Source: Streptomyces sp. Tu6071 (GTDB lineage Bacteria; Actinomycetota; Actinomycetes; Streptomycetales; Streptomycetaceae). From it: a stretch of DNA of 64,000 bases. This document shows, piece by piece, positions 26,456 through 34,397 of the stretch. Below the pieces are notes generated by a model, which did no database searches, was not told the DNA's origin, and saw nothing but the letters and a program-made list of their open reading frames with translations. Every line of letters starts with the position of its first letter. The first letter of the stretch is position 1. The stretch spans positions 7,295,381-7,359,380 of the forward strand of contig NZ_CM001165.1 in assembly GCF_000213055.1 (NCBI RefSeq), written 5' to 3'. The translations under genes and the position numbers were made by a program.

Positions 26456-27768
26456 ATTTCCTCCTGTGCGGCGTACGGCCCGGCTTGGCGCGCCCCGGCG
26501 ACGAGGGCGGGCCAGATGTCGATGAGCAGGGCGTAGTCCTCCATGTCCGAGCGGGCCTCCGCCGGCAACGACTCCCGCGACGGGCGCAGCCGGTCGGCGA
26601 AGTCGGCGTAGCGCCCGCCCAGTCGGCGGTAGGCGTCGTCGACGCGGTCGAGGCGATCGAGGTTCTCGGCCGGGTCCACGACGGCGGCGCGCCGCACGAT
26701 GGCGGCCACCCGCTCCGCGTCGACGGTGCCGTCGTCGAGCAGGAGGTCCGAGCCCGCGCGGGCGAGCGCCGCGTACGCCGGGTGGAGGTGCGCCATCGAC
26801 AGGAGGAACTTCACGAAGCGCGTCTGGTAGGCGAGGAAGCCGGAATCCGTACGGCGTTCGCCTGTGTAGTAGTTGACGATGTGCCGGTTGTGCAGGACGC
26901 CGGGGAGACCCGCGTGGTGGACGAGGTGGAGGAGGAAGTAGTCGCTTCCGATGGTGTTCGTCGCGGGGGGCAGCGGGACGCGGGCGTGCACGTCCTGGAA
27001 GGCGATGTTGCACATGTCGACCCGCATCGGGTCGACCCGGGTCAGCAGCGCGTGGTCGCCCTCGAAGGCCGCGTTGCCCGCGCCGAGGAACGACTCGGCG
27101 ACCAGCGCCCGCCTCTCCTCCTCGGTCGCGTCCGCGGGCGCCCACAGGCTGACCACGTCGTGGTACGCCTCGGGGTCGAGGGCGGCGATCTCGGCGATGT
27201 CGACGGAGGGCGGCCCGACGAAGGACGCCCCGACCAGGGAGACGGTGCGGGCGGCCTCGCGCGGGGTGAGGTCGCACTCGTCCACGTCGCCGATCAGGTC
27301 GGCGGCCCGCGCGCCCAGCGCCCGCAGCTCGTGGTGGATCGGGAAGACCTTCTCGCCGTCGTGCTCCTGGTAGCGGCTGTCGGAGTCCCTGCGGTGCACG
27401 GACACGCAGCCGAGCGCGAGGCTGAGGAGGAACGCCCGGTTGGTGCACGCCCCGTAGGAGGGCTTCGAGGGAAGCATCAGGTCGAGCAGCAGCTCGGTCT
27501 TCGGGCTGTCCGTGGCCGCGAGCGCCTGACGCAGGAAGGCGCGCTGCTCCTCCTCGTCGAAGTGGTGGACGCGCACGCGCGGAGGGAGGGCGAGCCGCCC
27601 CAGCGCCGCCCGGTGGGCCGCGCGCGTCTCGGGAGCGCTGGAGTCGAGGACGAGGAGGTGGACCTCGACGTCGAAGTGCCCGACCGCGTAGGCGGCTTCC
27701 TCGCCCAGGAGCCGCAGGGTGGTCACGCACTCCCGGTCGGTCGGGAGGGTCAGGCAGACGCTGCGCAC
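26452..27768 (-). CDS. DUF6271-like protein with GT-A glycosyltransferase-like features
   Basis: A 438-residue protein from GTG 27768 whose start lies 19 nt inside the preceding gene. It begins MRSVCLTLPTDRECVTTLRL, with HLLVLDSSAPETRAAH, then SYGACTNRAFLLSLALGC followed by SVHRRDSDSRYQ. The R127-D128-S129-D130 cluster after a hydrophobic strand resembles the DxD metal/nucleotide-sugar motif of GT-A glycosyltransferases, and the N-terminal half fits a Rossmann-like GT-A order. I recall this as the uncharacterised DUF6271 family of Streptomyces. The C-terminal half is helical with NYYTGERRTDSGFLAYQ. A sugar-transfer role is an inference; the conserved-family call is more secure. Confidence 0.65.
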   Translation of the reverse strand: MRSVCLTLPTDRECVTTLRLLGEEAAYAVGHFDVEVHLLVLDSSAPETRAAHRAALGRLALPPRVRVHHFDEEEQRAFLRQALAATDSPKTELLLDLMLPSKPSYGACTNRAFLLSLALGCVSVHRRDSDSRYQEHDGEKVFPIHHELRALGARAADLIGDVDECDLTPREAARTVSLVGASFVGPPSVDIAEIAALDPEAYHDVVSLWAPADATEEERRALVAESFLGAGNAAFEGDHALLTRVDPMRVDMCNIAFQDVHARVPLPPATNTIGSDYFLLHLVHHAGLPGVLHNRHIVNYYTGERRTDSGFLAYQTRFVKFLLSMAHLHPAYAALARAGSDLLLDDGTVDAERVAAIVRRAAVVDPAENLDRLDRVDDAYRRLGGRYADFADRLRPSRESLPAEARSDMEDYALLIDIWPALVAGARQAGPYAAQEEI

Positions 27769-28805
27769 GAGTCGGCCCCCTTCGTGTCCGCCTCCCGCCA
27801 GGACCGCAGGCCGAGCAGGCGTTCCCCCAGTTCGTCCAGCTCGGGGCGAGGGTAGCGCTCGGCCTCGGGGCGCACGGCGTCGCCCAGGAGGGTGCCGTTC
27901 CAGGTGGGGGTGCTCAGGTCCCGCCACGAGTCCACCCGCGAGCGGCGCAGTTCCTCGTGCTGCTCCAGGGCGGGCATCATCGACAGGTACTGCACCGCGC
28001 GGGCCCCGGCGGTGGAGAGATTGGCCGCCACGCCGTGCGCGAGGTGACCGTTGAAGATGAGCAGATCGCCCGCGCGCAGTTCGGGGCGCACGACGGGCAT
28101 CTCGGAGCGGTCGACGGCCGGACGGATGGGGTCGCGGTCGGCCGGCTGCTCGGCCTTCCACCGGTCGAACTGCCGGAAGAGTTCGGGGCAGCACTGGAAT
28201 CCGCCCTGCTCGGGCACGGTGTCGTTGAGCGCGAGGATGCCCTGGACGCGCTGGGGCGGGATGCCGCGCGTGCTGTCGACGTCCCAGTGCAGATCGATGT
28301 CGAAACCGGTCGGGCGGAACTCGATCAGCGAGCGGTCGCGGGTCTTGATGTTCGGCGGGTTGAGGTTCAGCCGGTCCAGGGTGACCCACAGTTCGTCGCA
28401 GTCCCACACGTCGGCGAACGCTTCGTACACGCGCCGGCGCTGCCTGTTCTGCCACATCAGCTCGTGGTGGTACGCCTCCACGAATCCGTAGATGTGCAGC
28501 TCCTGGTCCAGCTCGGAACGGTACTCGCGCTCGTCGTACCAGGTCTCGGGGCGTTCGGGGTCGAGCCCCTGGAACTCCCAGGCGACGTCGAGGAGTCGCT
28601 GGGCGTCCTCGCGCGGGACGGCCTGCTCGACCACGACGTAGCCGTAGGTCTGCCAGAAGGAGAACTGCTCCTCGCTCAGCACGCGCAGCGGGCGCGTCTT
28701 GCGCAGCTCGCGCAGCGGGGTGGCGGCGAGGTAGGTCTCGCCGTCCGCGCTGAAGTAGGGACGGGTGGTCGCGGCACGGTGCAGGTACGGATCGGCCGTG
28801 GGCAT
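27750..28805 (-). CDS. Phytanoyl-CoA dioxygenase (PhyH)-family Fe(II)/2-oxoglutarate enzyme
   Basis: A 351-residue protein, first gene of the operon. The double-stranded beta-helix metal triad is visible: H173 and D175 in DLHWDVDS, and H257 in GHLAHGV; R269 (GARAVQY) is placed to bind 2-oxoglutarate. The N-terminal half has LSEEQFSFWQTYGYVVVEQAV, the PhyH entry motif. Members hydroxylate or halogenate carrier-bound or free small molecules. In this operon it could hydroxylate the amino-acid precursor before or after decarboxylation. The translation start is at ATG 28805; about 150 nt of leader separates it from the predicted promoter. Confidence 0.87.
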   Translation of the reverse strand: MPTADPYLHRAATTRPYFSADGETYLAATPLRELRKTRPLRVLSEEQFSFWQTYGYVVVEQAVPREDAQRLLDVAWEFQGLDPERPETWYDEREYRSELDQELHIYGFVEAYHHELMWQNRQRRRVYEAFADVWDCDELWVTLDRLNLNPPNIKTRDRSLIEFRPTGFDIDLHWDVDSTRGIPPQRVQGILALNDTVPEQGGFQCCPELFRQFDRWKAEQPADRDPIRPAVDRSEMPVVRPELRAGDLLIFNGHLAHGVAANLSTAGARAVQYLSMMPALEQHEELRRSRVDSWRDLSTPTWNGTLLGDAVRPEAERYPRPELDELGERLLGLRSWREADTKGADSCAASA

Positions 28806-28956
28806 GAGGGAACTCCAGGGCTCTTGAGCGTGGGGAGGGCGAGGCGTCGTACGGGCGCGGTGTCCTGACCAGGGCACACGGCATACGCGAACGACGGACG
28901 CGGGGAAGGAGGAAGACGGGGGCGCTCGGTTCGAAGCGGCGCCTCGCCCTCCACGT

Positions 28957-28982
28957 TGGACTAGACCAGCGAAGCCTGTCAA
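28957..28982 (-). promoter_or_regulatory. DasR-type operator-like site overlapping a promoter for the five-gene operon
   Basis: TGGACTAGACCA (28957-28968) differs at one base from the DasR dre core TGGTCTAGACCA. On the minus strand TTGACA (complement of 28977-28982) lies just upstream, a consensus -35 box, so a bound repressor would cover the spacer/-10 region. No clear -10 can be read at ideal spacing. Confidence 0.6.
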
Positions 28983-29085
28983 CGTCTCATCCGTCACTGA
29001 CGTCACGTCATTTTCATTACTGACCAGTACTTTCACGTTCCGCCCCGGCTTCCGTGTGACGACGTGGTGAACGATCGGCCGATTC

Positions 29086-29142
29086 TGGTCCAGACCACTT
29101 GACAGCCCGCCCCGCGCCGCGTTGGGTCAAAGGTCCAGACCA
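29086..29142 (+). promoter_or_regulatory. GH3 gene promoter flanked by two DasR-type operator-like sites
   Basis: A promoter with -35 TTGACA (29099-29104), 17-nt spacer and -10 TTGGGT (29122-29127) is bracketed by TGGTCCAGACCA (29086-29097) and AGGTCCAGACCA (29131-29142). These match the DasR dre core TGGTCTAGACCA with one and two differences. The second would overlap the transcription start. Repression by DasR or by the DasR-like regulator encoded at 30910 is expected. The rest of 28983-29085 holds a TGACGTCA palindrome (about 28998-29005) of unknown role. Confidence 0.7.
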
Positions 29143-29211
29143 GGAAACGGCGCGGGGCAACCCCCCTGTGTCCCCTGGCGGTTCGGCACGCACCACCCGA
29201 AGGGCACCCCC

Positions 29212-30768
29212 ATGCACAACGAGAAGGAGCTGCGCCGGCTCGCACTCGGCGTCCTCCAGCCGGGCTTCGTCGGCACCACGGCTCCCGAGTGGCTCCTCGC
29301 CGCCATCCGGGACGGCCTCGCGTCCGTGGTGCTCTTCTCCCGCAACATCGAGACGCCCGAGCAGGTGGCCGCGCTCACCACGCGCCTCCGTGCCGAGAAC
29401 CCCGAACTCGTCATCGCGATCGACGAGGAGTCCGGAGACGTCACACGCATCGAATCGCGCACCGGTTCCACCCGTCCGGGCAACCACGCCCTCGGTTACC
29501 TCGACGACACCGCGACGACCCACGCCGTCGCGCAGGACCTCGGCCACACGCTGCGCGCGGCGGGCGTCAGCCTCGACTACGCGCCGAGCGCCGACGTCAA
29601 CAGCAACCCCGACAACCCCATCATCGGCGTCCGTTCCTTCGGCGCCGACCCCGACAGCGTGGCCCGGCACACCTCCGCCTGGATTCGCGGCCTCCAGTCG
29701 GCCGGCGTCGCCGCCTGCGCCAAACACTTCCCCGGCCACGGGGACGTCGCGGTCGACTCCCACCACGGACTGCCCGTCTACGAGGCATCCGATCGCGACA
29801 TCGCCCGCCAGGCGCTGCCCCCCTTCCGCGCCGCCATCGCGGCGGGAGCGCGCGCGATCATGAGCGCACACCTCCTCGTGCCCGCCCTCGACCCGCACCG
29901 CCCGGCCACGCTCAGCCGCCGCATCCTCACGACCCTGCTCCGCGAGGAGCTCGGCTACGAGGGGCTCATCGTCACCGACGCCATCGAAATGGGCGCGGTC
30001 GCCGACGAGTACGGCATCGAAGGCGCCGCCGTGCGCGCCATCACGGCCGGTGCCGACGCGATCTGCGTCGGCGGCGAGAACGCGAGCGAGGGCATCACCC
30101 ACAGCCTCGCCGACGCCCTGGTCGAGGCCGTCCTCGGCGGCGACCTGCCCGCCGCGCGCCTCGCCGACGCCGCCCGTCGCGTGGCCGAGTTCGCGACCTG
30201 GTCGGCGGAGCTGCGCCGCAACGCCACGGGCGCACCCGACCCGTTCGTCGGCCTCGACGCGGCCCGCCGCGCGATCCGCCTCAGCGACGCCGCACGCACC
30301 CGGCTGCCCCTGACCGGGGCCGCGCACGTCGTCGAGCTGGCCCCCCGCACCAATCTCGCCATCGGCAAGGAAACGCCGTGGGGGATCGCCGCGCCCCTGC
30401 GCGCCCGCACCCCCGACACCACCTCGGTGCGGTTGCGCGAGGAGGACCTCCCGGCCGAGACCCCCCTGCCCGCCGGAGTGCTCGCTCCCGCCGACGGCCG
30501 CCCGCTGGTCGTCGTCGTCAGGGACGCGGGGCGCCACGCGTGGATGCGCCGGGCGCTGACGGACATCGTCTCGGCGCGCCCGGACGCCCTCGTGGTCGAG
30601 ACCGGGCTGCCCGGCCCGCTGCCCGGGGACGCACTCGTCTGCACCCACGGCGCCTCCACCGCGTCCGCCCAGGCGGTCGCCGCGCTCCTCACGGACGGCT
30701 CCGGCCTCCACGAGTACGAGACCCCGCAGGCGTCTCCGGCCGTCCCGGCCCCCGCGGATCTGTCCTGA
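29212..30768 (+). CDS. GH3 beta-N-acetylhexosaminidase (NagZ-like), cytoplasmic
   Basis: A 518-residue protein starting at ATG 29212 (MHNEKELRRLALGVLQPGF). The NagZ-type GH3 signature KHFPGHGD is at residues 171-178 with the conserved SHHGLP just after (general acid/base histidine), and the nucleophile aspartate is probably D256 in IVTDAIEMGA. The C-terminal region has the second GH3 domain but no signal peptide precedes the barrel, so it acts inside the cell on imported GlcNAc oligosaccharides or muropeptides. DasR-type operator-like sequences flank its promoter, as expected for a chitin/GlcNAc catabolic gene. A GntR-type regulator follows 141 bp downstream. Confidence 0.88.
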   Translation: MHNEKELRRLALGVLQPGFVGTTAPEWLLAAIRDGLASVVLFSRNIETPEQVAALTTRLRAENPELVIAIDEESGDVTRIESRTGSTRPGNHALGYLDDTATTHAVAQDLGHTLRAAGVSLDYAPSADVNSNPDNPIIGVRSFGADPDSVARHTSAWIRGLQSAGVAACAKHFPGHGDVAVDSHHGLPVYEASDRDIARQALPPFRAAIAAGARAIMSAHLLVPALDPHRPATLSRRILTTLLREELGYEGLIVTDAIEMGAVADEYGIEGAAVRAITAGADAICVGGENASEGITHSLADALVEAVLGGDLPAARLADAARRVAEFATWSAELRRNATGAPDPFVGLDAARRAIRLSDAARTRLPLTGAAHVVELAPRTNLAIGKETPWGIAAPLRARTPDTTSVRLREEDLPAETPLPAGVLAPADGRPLVVVVRDAGRHAWMRRALTDIVSARPDALVVETGLPGPLPGDALVCTHGASTASAQAVAALLTDGSGLHEYETPQASPAVPAPADLS

Positions 30769-30909
30769 ATCCGACGCGACTCGTCCCGGCCATCGGTCCG
30801 GGACCGTCGCGCGCGCCGAGCGGGGACCGGTACGCCCCGAAAGCCCCGGGCGCGGAAGAAACCGCGGAAGTAACAGATCGTCGAAGAGGACACGGGAGGG
30901 ACGCGGGGA

Positions 30910-31698
30910 ATGGCCGGCGCCGCCGCACCCAAGAGGGAGCGGGTCCGACAACACATCCTCTCTCTCGTCAGAGGACGCGCGGCGGGAGAGGCCATTCCCT
31001 CCGAGCGCGAGCTGAGCGCGCGGCTCGGTGTCTCACGACCGACCTTGCGCGCGGCGGCGGACGAACTCGTCGCCAGCGGACTGCTGCGTCGTGAGCACGG
31101 TCGCGGCATGTTCGTCGCGGCTCCCGCGAAGACCATGCGGGAACTCGTCCCGAACGGCCGCGGCCTCGCCATGCCGCTCACCCGGGGCACCGTGTCCGGC
31201 CAGGTCCTCGGATGCTCCGTGGGTCGAGCGGAAGGGACCCCCGGACGACGGCTGGGAGCGGCGCCCCAGGACCTCCTCGTCCACGTCACGAGGCTGTGGA
31301 GGGCCGAAGGACGCCCGCTCTCCCTCGAACACCTCTACATCCCGCGGGAACTCGTCCCCGACCTGCCCACGCACACCCCGCAGGCCGGTCTTCACGCGCA
31401 CCTTGAGGACTCCCACCGGAGCGAGGGGTACGAGGCGGTCCAGTCGACCGAACCGGTCCTCGTCGACGAGACCGAGGCCGCCGTCCTGGAGGTACCCGTT
31501 CTCTCCCCGGCACTGCTCATCGAACGCGTCACCACCGATGAACAGGGTCGACCCGTCGAATACGTGCGCTCCGTCTACCGCGGTGACCGCTACCGCGTCG
31601 TCTCCAGGCTCTCTCCACCACGCCCGCGGAGGGCCCCGGCCGACCCGGTCCCGCCCACTCCCCACGCCATGACGGGACCCGAGAGCGTTGTAAGCTAG
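30910..31698 (+). CDS. GntR/HutC-family regulator with UTRA domain, DasR-like
   Basis: A 262-residue regulator. The winged HTH covers [36 protein letters not shown] and [16 protein letters not shown]. The UTRA ligand domain follows with [20 protein letters not shown], then [18 protein letters not shown] and [24 protein letters not shown] domains bind phosphorylated sugars such as GlcNAc-6-P or GlcN-6-P. Its position beside a GH3 hexosaminidase and DasR-type operator-like sites suggests a DasR paralogue. A GGGAGG lies about 12 nt before ATG 30910, somewhat far, so the start is moderately certain. Confidence 0.87.
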   Translation: MAGAAAPKRERVRQHILSLVRGRAAGEAIPSERELSARLGVSRPTLRAAADELVASGLLRREHGRGMFVAAPAKTMRELVPNGRGLAMPLTRGTVSGQVLGCSVGRAEGTPGRRLGAAPQDLLVHVTRLWRAEGRPLSLEHLYIPRELVPDLPTHTPQAGLHAHLEDSHRSEGYEAVQSTEPVLVDETEAAVLEVPVLSPALLIERVTTDEQGRPVEYVRSVYRGDRYRVVSRLSPPRPRRAPADPVPPTPHAMTGPESVVS

Positions 31699-31757
31699 GG
31701 GGACAGCCCTTGACCTGCGAGAACGCGGGCAGGGAGCCTACTCGTGGGAGTGCCCCG

Positions 31758-32189
31758 ATGCTGCGAACCATGTTCAAGTCCAAGATCCACCGCGCGACCG
31801 TCACGGAGGCCGACCTCCACTACGTGGGATCGGTCACCGTCGACGCGGATCTCCTCGACGCCGCCGACCTGCTCCCCGGTGAGCTGGTCCACATCGTCGA
31901 CATCACCAACGGCGCCCGCCTGGAGACGTACACGATCCCGGGCGAACGCGGGTCCGGCGTCATCGGGATCAACGGGGCGGCGGCGCATCTCGTCCACCCC
32001 GGGGATCTCGTCATCCTCATGTCGTACGCGCAGGTCGACGACGCCGAGGCGCGCTCCCTCGTGCCGCGCGTCGTCCACGTCGACGCCGACAACGAGATCG
32101 TCGCCCTCGGCAGCGACCCCTCCGCTCCCGTCCCCGGCACCGCCTCGCGGCGCAGCCCCCGCGCGATACCCGCCCCGCAGCACGCCTGA
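31758..32189 (+). CDS. panD: Aspartate 1-decarboxylase
   Basis: A 143-residue pyruvoyl enzyme that makes beta-alanine from aspartate for pantothenate/CoA synthesis. The start [20 protein letters not shown] and the self-cleavage site Y22-V23-G24-S25 are intact, as are the structural motifs [12 protein letters not shown] and [19 protein letters not shown] lies 7 nt before ATG 31758. The C-terminal tail after about residue 118 is Ala/Pro-rich and not needed for activity. It is a single-gene unit, not in a pan operon. Confidence 0.95.
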   Translation: MLRTMFKSKIHRATVTEADLHYVGSVTVDADLLDAADLLPGELVHIVDITNGARLETYTIPGERGSGVIGINGAAAHLVHPGDLVILMSYAQVDDAEARSLVPRVVHVDADNEIVALGSDPSAPVPGTASRRSPRAIPAPQHA

Positions 32190-32240
32190 GCCCGTCGGCC
32201 CCCGCCCGCATGGCCCGGCGCGGACGGGCGCCGACGACTC

Positions 32241-33350
32241 TCAGGCGGGGGGCGCGGGCCCCTCGTAGCGCACGGCGAGACACGCGATGTCGTCGTCCAG
32301 CTTCCCCCTGCTCTGCGCCAGCAGCGCCCGGTGCAGCCGCCGCAGCAGTTCCTGCGGCATGAAACCCGCCGGAACCCCGCCCGCCCACCGCTCCAGCGGG
32401 AAAAACGCGCCGCCCGGCGCTCGCGTCTCGGTCACCCCGTCCGTGTACAGCAACAACGTGTCCCCGGGCCCGAACGGCACCCGCTCCACCGTGTACGCCG
32501 TGCCGAGGATCTCCGCGAGGTTGATCGGCGGGGACGCCGCGGGCGGATCGAGACTGCGCGGGGCGTCCTCGTGGAAGAGCAGCGCAGGCGGGTGGCCGCA
32601 GTTCAGGAACGACAGGTGCGTGCCCCCGCGCGGGATCTCCACCAGGATCGCCGTCGCGAACTCCTCCGCGTCCGCGCGCGAGCCCGTCCGCGAGCGGCAG
32701 TAGCGGCCCATGCTCGTGTCCAGGCGCTCCGCCACCTCGGCGAGGCCGCGCGCCTCGTACGCCACCTCGTGGAACGAGCCGAGCAGCGCCGCGGCGACCC
32801 CCACGGCGGGCAGACCCTTGCCCCGGACGTCCCCGAGCAGGAGCCGCAGCCCGAACGGCGTGTCCGCCGCCGCGTAGAAGTCCCCGCCCACCTTCGCGTG
32901 CGGCGCCGCCGCGAGATACAGCGTCGCGATCTCCAGGTGCGCGACGTGCCGCGCCACCGGGCGCAACAACACCTCCTGCGTCGTGTTCGCGACCGCCTCC
33001 ACCTCGTTCAGCGTCCGCTCCCGCTGGGTACGCAGATGACTCGCGTACGCGGCCGCGAGCCCCACCGCCGCGATCGCGCCCGCCGTGAACATCGACTCTT
33101 GGTCCCCGTCGAGCACCGCGTACGCCAGCACCGCGAGCGCGCACACCCCACCGAGCAGCAGCGTCCCGCGCACCCGCCACAACGAGGCCGCGAGCGCGGG
33201 CGCGACCACGAGCAGCCGCGTGAAGGGAATTTGCGGGGGCGTCAGGATCGCCGCGAGACCGATCACCACCGTCAGCACCGCGGGGGCCAGGAGCACCGGG
33301 TCCCTCCGCCACGCCGCGACCCGCTTCGTTCCCGCACCCAGAACACGCAT
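32241..33350 (-). CDS. Membrane-anchored PP2C (SpoIIE-type) serine phosphatase
   Basis: A 369-residue protein with an N-terminal membrane domain of four to five helices (LLAPAVLTVVIGLAAIL, LLVVAPALAASLWRV, LLLGGVCALAVLAYAVL) and a cytosolic SpoIIE phosphatase domain. Metal-binding motifs are visible: KVGGDFYAAAD, LLLGDVRGKGLPAVG, LSFLNCGHPP, LLLYTDGVTETR and LDDDIACL. Such phosphatases act on phosphorylated anti-anti-sigma factors, typically in Streptomyces stress or development networks. No sensor domain other than the membrane part is present. Confidence 0.88.
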   Translation of the reverse strand: MRVLGAGTKRVAAWRRDPVLLAPAVLTVVIGLAAILTPPQIPFTRLLVVAPALAASLWRVRGTLLLGGVCALAVLAYAVLDGDQESMFTAGAIAAVGLAAAYASHLRTQRERTLNEVEAVANTTQEVLLRPVARHVAHLEIATLYLAAAPHAKVGGDFYAAADTPFGLRLLLGDVRGKGLPAVGVAAALLGSFHEVAYEARGLAEVAERLDTSMGRYCRSRTGSRADAEEFATAILVEIPRGGTHLSFLNCGHPPALLFHEDAPRSLDPPAASPPINLAEILGTAYTVERVPFGPGDTLLLYTDGVTETRAPGGAFFPLERWAGGVPAGFMPQELLRRLHRALLAQSRGKLDDDIACLAVRYEGPAPPA

Positions 33351-33458
33351 GAAAGGGATGGTAAGGAATCAAACGCCCGGCTCCGGGTGACGCGCCCCCC
33401 GCGCGCGCCGCCCCGGTCGACTCGTGCCTTCACCAGGCCCGCAGGCGGGGTCTCAGCC

Positions 33459-33572
33459 TGCGCACCCCCCGCCCTCACCGTGTGCGCACCCCCGCCCTCA
33501 CCCCGTACCGCGCCCCGTCCTCACCCTGTGCCCACTCCCGCCCTCACCCCGTTCCGCGCCCCCGCCCCACCG
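33459..33572. repeat. Degenerate tandem repeats upstream of the LysE gene
   Basis: About five degenerate units of 22-26 nt built on CGCACCCCCGCCCTCACC followed by CGT/TGT. They occupy the 360-nt gap between the phosphatase and LysE genes. No gene is seen in this gap; the repeats are C-rich on the plus strand. Confidence 0.6.
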
Positions 33573-33710
33573 GCCCCCGCGCCCCGAGGACAGGAGCACG
33601 CGCGTCCTCCGGCCCTCCGCGATTGGTCCATTCCACGACCCCCGTTTTGGCCCTGTCCGCAGGACCACGCGCCCGTCCAGGCTGGAACCCCACGCACCCC
33701 GGAGGTTCCC

Positions 33711-34319
33711 TTGACCATGTCCTTCCTGCTCACGAGCCTCGCCGTCGTCCTCACCCCCGGCACGGGTGTCCTGCTCACCCTCTCCACCGGACTCGCGCAC
33801 GGCCGCCGCGCCGGTCTCCTCACCGCCCTCGGCTGCACGCTCGGCACCGTCCCCCACCTCGCCGCCGCCCTCACCGGCCTCGCGGCCCTGCTCCACCGCA
33901 GCCCCACCGCCTTCGCCGTCCTCCAGTACGCGGGCGCCGCCTACCTCGTCCACCTCGGGATCACCACCCTCCGCACCGCTCGCGCCACGCTCGCTGTCGA
34001 CGCGGCCACCGCCCCGCCCGCCGGGGCCCGCCTGCTCGTCTCGCCGGTCCTCCTCAACCTCCTCAACCCCAAACTCACCCTCTTCTGCTTCGCCTTCCTC
34101 CCCGCCTTCGTTCCGGCCCGCACCGCCGATCCCTTCGCCGCCATGCTCCCTCTCGCCCTCGTCTTCATGGGCCTGACCTTCCTCGCACTCGCCGGATACG
34201 CCTTCGGGGCGGCGGCCGTACGCCGCCACGTCCTGAGCCGCCCGGCCCTGCTCACCGGGGCGAACCGCGTCTTCGGCGGCAGCTTCGTCGCCCTCGGCGC
34301 GGCGCTCGCGCTCGCCTGA
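33711..34319 (+). CDS. LysE/RhtB-family amino acid exporter
   Basis: A 202-residue protein with five to six membrane helices. The family pattern is seen in TPGTGVLLTLSTGLAHGRRAG, ALGCTLGTVPHLAAAL, GAAYLVHLGITTLR and the central SPVLLNLLNPKLTLFC. LysE/RhtB carriers export lysine, arginine, threonine or homoserine lactone. Start: TTG 33711 has GGAGG at 33701-33705 with 5-nt spacing, while ATG 33717 would have 11, so TTG is preferred. It lies directly before an MocR-type regulator on the same strand, a common pairing. Confidence 0.83.
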   Translation: MTMSFLLTSLAVVLTPGTGVLLTLSTGLAHGRRAGLLTALGCTLGTVPHLAAALTGLAALLHRSPTAFAVLQYAGAAYLVHLGITTLRTARATLAVDAATAPPAGARLLVSPVLLNLLNPKLTLFCFAFLPAFVPARTADPFAAMLPLALVFMGLTFLALAGYAFGAAAVRRHVLSRPALLTGANRVFGGSFVALGAALALA

Positions 34320-34397
34320 ACGCCCCTACAGAAGCGCCTCCTTGACGGACCAGGCAGCCGCGAGCGCGACGAGCGCGGGAGGTACGAGCCGGCCATC

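Noticed and set aside
28998..29030. TGACGTCACGTCATTTTCATTA tested as a Zur or iron-regulator box by eye
   Set aside because: Only a half-match to the A/T-rich Zur dyad with no symmetric second half; kept only as an unexplained TGACGTCA palindrome.
29217..29320. Possible signal peptide on the GH3 protein
   Set aside because: The N-terminus MHNEKELRRLALGV has charged residues and no hydrophobic core; a cytoplasmic enzyme is more likely.
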